From positions 124,650,305 through 124,714,304 of the forward strand of contig CM056743.1 in the NCBI GenBank assembly GCA_029851415.1: a stretch of DNA of 64,000 nt. Direction: 5' to 3'. Shown in pieces: positions 60,401-64,000 of this stretch. Made by a program: the position numbers and the translations under genes. The notes beneath the pieces were generated by a model, which had not been told where the DNA came from, ran no database searches, and was given only the letters and a program-made list of their open reading frames with translations. The stretch comes from Eretmocerus hayati (lineage: Eukaryota; Arthropoda; Insecta; Hymenoptera; Aphelinidae). Within the stretch, counting starts at the first letter, position 1. Every line of letters starts with the position of its first letter.

Positions 60401-63400
60401 GGTTCTATAAATTTGCTATTTCCCGTTTTATTTTCATCAGAATGAATCATCACGGTAAAAGACAATCACTCTATGATGATAGAAGAAAACTTCCTCAAGG
60501 ATGTAATAGATCGACTTCACAAACATCACGAAGTTTGCTTACATGTTTGCCTCATGTGTCGATCAGATCCCAATGAACCCTCATATAAATTTACCCAAGT
60601 ATCCGACACAGAAATTAGAAAATACATCTATCCCTGACAATCAGCAATTTGTCTCATTTGTGACTTATTCGTGACTTCACGCTGTTGAATTAATCAGAAC
60701 TTATCCAAGCTTACCAAAACTCACAAAGTTCGATCATCTTTTTCGCATCGTTACCTGCAAGCAAAGTAATTAGGTCCGGAACTGGTCAATCAGTCTTTTG
60801 TTATCTATTCTAACAATTATCTCGATGGCCCCGTGAGATTGGGTGTTGAACCGCCAAAAATATTAACACCGATGATTTGACTCATCGTAAGATTTTCATT
60901 GTGTCTAGTTGACATGCAAATACACCTCTCTGACAAAAGAATTTGATCAAAATCAAATTGGTGAATCCTTCTACCGAGGTTACTCCCTTAAAATGATGTC
61001 CCGAGAATTTTCTATTGCTAAAAAACTAAGGGTTTCCCAGGAAGTTGCTAAAAATTGACTTGTACAGTACTGATGCAAAGCCGTCCGTATGGACGATCTA
61101 GTCCCACTTTACAGAGCTTCTTCATTTGCGCCAATTCTGGCACCCATGCAAGCTCTATTTAATTTCTGTCCAAGAGCTTGCAATCATATACAAAACCTGG
61201 CTGAGCCGGTTGCGTTCCAATGATCAGATTGATGAAGTATACAGATCAGAATTGAATTCGAGATGAAGTATTCACGTTTTGAATGAGCGATTTGTCTCAT
61301 TATAGTGAGTTATATAGTATAGTCTCATCAGCTACTTATAAATAAAATAAAATTTTACGATAAGTTAAATCATCGGCATTAATATTTTTGGCGGTTCAAC
61401 ACACAATCCCATGGGGCCATCGGGATACTTGTTAAATCACAAAAGACGGACTGCACGTACACTACCGGTCAAAAGTTAAAGCTCACCCAAAAATTTTTTG
61501 TTCAATTTTGTAAGTTGAAATACTCGGCTTTATTTGATCGTTGAGGACTCTTCTGGAGCTCATTTTGAAGGTTTTTTCACCGTCTTTAGGATGGCATTAT
61601 TCATTTTTATCCGTACGGATCGGAATCTTTCCAATTTGAGCTTGGAAAAGTGTCGATTTCAACGATTTTTGAAAGAATCTTTTGGCTCGTGCCAATTTGA
61701 GCCACGTGAATGTTTTAATATGGGAGTTGTGGGATACGAAAGTACAATTTTAGAGCTTCAAAATCCGTTTTTGAACGTCCCTCTACACCACTTCCAGTCC
61801 GAGCTATGATACTTTCTCTAAGGGAAGATTTTTCGCGAAAACTAGCACCTGAATTCAAAAATGACGAGAAAATTCACTTTTTGGGGCATATTTCAAAGGT
61901 TTCTCGTTTCCTCAATCAAGATATACATGAAAGATGACAGAAATGATGATTAGACTTCATGAAAATGCGTCTCTGTATCTATCTCGAATTGGAATGCTAT
62001 TTTTTGCGAGAAATATCCCCTCAGAGAAAATGTCATAGCTCGGATTAGTAGTGGCGTAGAGGGACGTTCAAAAACGGATTTTGAAGCTCTAAAATTGTAC
62101 TTTTGTATCCCATAACTCCCATATTGGAACATTCACGTGGCTGAAATCGGCACGAGCCAAAAGATTCTCTCAAAAATCGTTGAAATTGACACTTTTCCAA
62201 GCTCATATTGGAAAGATCCCGATTTGTACGTATAAAAATGAATAATGCCATCTTAAAGTACGTGAAAAAACCTTCAAAATGAGCTCCAGAAGAGTTTTCT
62301 ACGGTCAAATAGAGTCGAGTAGTTCAACTCACAAAATTGAAAAAAAAATTCTTGGGTGAGCTTAAACTTTTGACCGGTAGTGTAGTTATATGCAAAACAA
62401 GGAAATTGAGTGGGACCTAAAGGGCCTGGCTCATAACCGGACTCACATAAGTAGGTGGCTGATGTGGCCTCGATTCCATATGACGCTATTTACTACATAT
62501 GAATTCAGAGTTTGTCGATTGTCGCTGTCTGCTTCGCAACGAGCCAATTTTTTAAATCCGACATATCAGTAAAAGGGTTCTTTTCAAACACCTGTTCCAT
62601 TTTCACGAAGAGTTATCAATTACATTGTAAGAACTACGTTGGCATCATAATAAAGATTCTCATGAATGGTAATTTTTGTTTTGGATCCAGAGAGCGTACT
62701 TTCTTCTAAAAGCCCGTGATAAGCTCGTTCAACGGGATCTAAAAAGGGTGTTGGTTTCATTATTCAAGTCTCCATCCTATAGTTTCATTTGTGATGCATT
62801 TTGGTGTTGTTCTAATCGTCAAGTTCGCAACCATACAGCCCGAGTTTTGACCTTTCATGTGTTAAACTTTCGTCCTTTTTGGGTTCTTTAGGTTCTAGTA
62901 GATAGGGTACTGATACTCGATTGTAAGTTATTCGTGAACACTCTTAGATGCTGGTCGCAACCGAATTCATTACAGCGCCTCAAAAAATATCTTTCTGCGC
63001 ATATTTTTTCTTCAAAATCAATTTCAAATCGATATGATGGAATCATGAGAAAATTACTCACCCCTGATGGAGGAGACGAACTGGTAAAAGGAAGCGGAGC
63101 TGGCTGTCCACATGCATAGCAACGACTTGTATTCAAATTCTCTCGAGATGTTGATCCTGCCAAAATGTTACCTAAAATTCAATATCAACTACACTCATAG
63201 ACACACAACACTGTATTAGAGAAAATTCAAATTTACCTGGACTAAGTGGCCTCGAACAACTAGGGGAGGGATTGTAGGGTACTGGACTTGACACATTACG
63301 GCTTCTGATGTTGACACCAGACATCACAGTTTCGTTGTAATGGCGTTCTTCCTCCATCTCTAAGCTATGATACAGAGTCAACATTGTTAGACTATGGTAT

Positions 63401-64000
63401 GTCAAGTGTTTTTCAACCAACTGGAACAGTATCTTACCTGGATTCAGACTCAGATAAATGTCTACAAAGCGCTTCCCGTCTTTCAACCTCAAGTTGCAGT
63501 TTCCTTTGGAGCCTTAGATTCTCTTCTCGGATGTGTTTCTCTTCATTTACATATCGTTGCATTTTCTCTGTATCTGTAGTGAAAAAATGATAGGAGCTGA
63601 TTACATATTGATCATGATCAGATTTTACATGTAGTGCCATACATTGAATTATTAGATCATGTTATACTCACGCTCTTGTTGTGACATCAGCAGAGTATGC
63701 CTCAACCTTGCTACTTCACTTCTTAGATTCTGAATATGTGTACTAAGATTAGTGGCTGTATCACCATTGCTAATTTCTCTAGGTGAGGTGGGATCTGATA
63801 CAGGTTGATCTAATTTGATTTGTAGTGATCTTTTTTCAGCTTCCAACTTGTCCATTCTCTTCCATAACTTGTTCACTAGAGCTTCTTGTTCTTGTTCAAG
63901 CGTGTTTTCCAATTCTACTTTTTCTCTTCTCAGTTGTTCTAGATTACTTTGTTTTGCCAAAGTTTCAGCTTCTAATTTTTCAATCTTCCTCATCAATTTG
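57429..64000 (-). CDS. Ccdc6: CCDC6 homologue, 3' part (runs off the right edge)
   Basis: Visible coding exons on the minus strand are 64000-63672 (partial), 63573-63438, 63364-63237, 63171-63062 and 57581-57429. All join in phase, giving about 284 C-terminal residues. The first part is a continuous coiled coil with the family block [20 protein letters not shown], then [20 protein letters not shown], then [20 protein letters not shown] and [19 protein letters not shown]. The second half is a Ser/Pro-rich disordered tail ([20 protein letters not shown]) ending in a Pro-rich segment with [10 protein letters not shown]. In mammals CCDC6 is a cytosolic and nuclear coiled-coil phosphoprotein linked to DNA-damage signalling and known as a RET fusion partner. 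The roughly 5.5-kb last intron is filled with palindromic repeats. The N-terminus lies outside the window. Confidence 0.93.
59609..59762. repeat. 154-bp near-perfect hairpin element
   Basis: TTGGGACTAAACATGCGATA at the left is the exact inverse of the right end. Arms of about 63 bp pair with only a small difference (GTTATATTC versus GTCATTC). The loop itself (TAGCGCCAATATGGCGGCGCTA) is also palindromic, so almost the whole element folds. It is GC-richer than its surroundings and abuts the next MITE copy. Confidence 0.8.
59768..60079. mobile_element. Palindromic MITE, family A, copy 4
   Basis: The ends GGCCGACCTTGCGGGGCTTG and GGACCCGTAAGGTCGGACC pair, as do ACTCAGAGAATCATTTTGTT with AACAAGATGATTCTCAGAGT and AAGGTATCTCC with GAGATACCTTT. 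The core phrases (CTATGGGCCTCGTATTGGG, TTTCCATAGCTGTATTTTAG) follow the order of copies 1 and 3. It lies only six bases from the preceding hairpin. Confidence 0.65.
61458..62384. mobile_element. 927-bp palindromic Tc1/mariner-like element
   Basis: Both ends are CACTACCGGTCAAAAGTT within TA duplications, and about 370 bp of each arm are inverted copies. The same peptide-like frame therefore appears at 61534-61809 on the plus strand and at 62308-62045 on the minus strand. Ends with CCGGTCAAAAGTTT are common in Tc1-like elements. The duplicated frame does not look like a transposase; it is repeat-derived. It lies in the last CCDC6 intron. Confidence 0.75.

Larger units (their letters stand above)
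58545..61440. repeat. Set of mutually inverted arms in the last CCDC6 intron
   Basis: The segment 58545-58735 is a diverged inverse of 60785-60987. Shared phrases include GTGTATTTGCATGTCAACTG versus AGTTGACATGCAAATACACC, and the GAGTAACCTCGGTAGA terminal phrase. A third piece at 61366-61435 is the inverse of 60820-60884 (CGCCAAAAATATTAA, GATGGCCCC). The layout suggests a large foldback element that was later invaded by the elements at 59609-60079. Confidence 0.5.

Noticed and set aside
61534..62308. Pair of 87-91-codon frames as real genes
   Set aside because: They are the two arms of one palindromic element and each spans only repeat sequence; kept as a finding, not as genes.

Overview
The window is nuclear DNA from an animal, almost certainly an arthropod and most likely an insect. 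The genes are split by GT-AG introns, intergenic and intronic DNA is AT-rich and full of short palindromic transposon remnants, and one gene belongs to a four-pass membrane protein type that I associate with insects. I cannot fix the order; Hymenoptera is plausible but unproven. There is no prokaryotic, viral or CRISPR-like content.

Six protein-coding genes can be supported by joining exons by hand with matching splice phases. From left to right they are: a TMIE-like single-pass protein (+, 1290-2267); S-adenosylmethionine decarboxylase, AMD1/SamDC (-, 7072-30781, six coding exons over about 24 kb); GET1/WRB, the tail-anchored-protein insertion receptor (+, 35658-36365); UTP14, a small-subunit processome factor (-, 37189-41243); a small tetraspan membrane protein (-, 45967-51674, with a coding first exon of only 17 nt); and the 3' part of CCDC6 (-, 57429 to beyond the right edge). 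AMD1 and GET1 are head to head, TMIE/AMD1 and GET1/UTP14 are tail to tail. The genes serve unrelated housekeeping or sensory roles and do not form a pathway.

The most interesting observation is in AMD1. Directly after its TGA stop the same reading frame stays open for another 224 codons (7071 down to 6397), in a locally GC-richer stretch, and encodes a Ser/Pro/His-rich, basic, probably disordered tail. Vertebrate AMD1 is known for stop-codon readthrough into a conserved in-frame 3' ORF, so this looks like a parallel or ancestral case in an arthropod. The protein also carries an unusual N-terminal extension of about 80 residues rich in Asn and His.

Most of the remaining sequence is non-coding. 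It holds several families of foldback or MITE-like elements: four related palindromic copies, two long palindromes with Tc1/mariner-like ends and TA flanks, an hAT-like MITE with an 8-bp duplication, two nearly perfect hairpins, an AACGTT-rich palindrome and a nested insertion. There are also a tandem triplication with a period of about 0.7 kb, two tRNA-like SINE heads and simple repeats.
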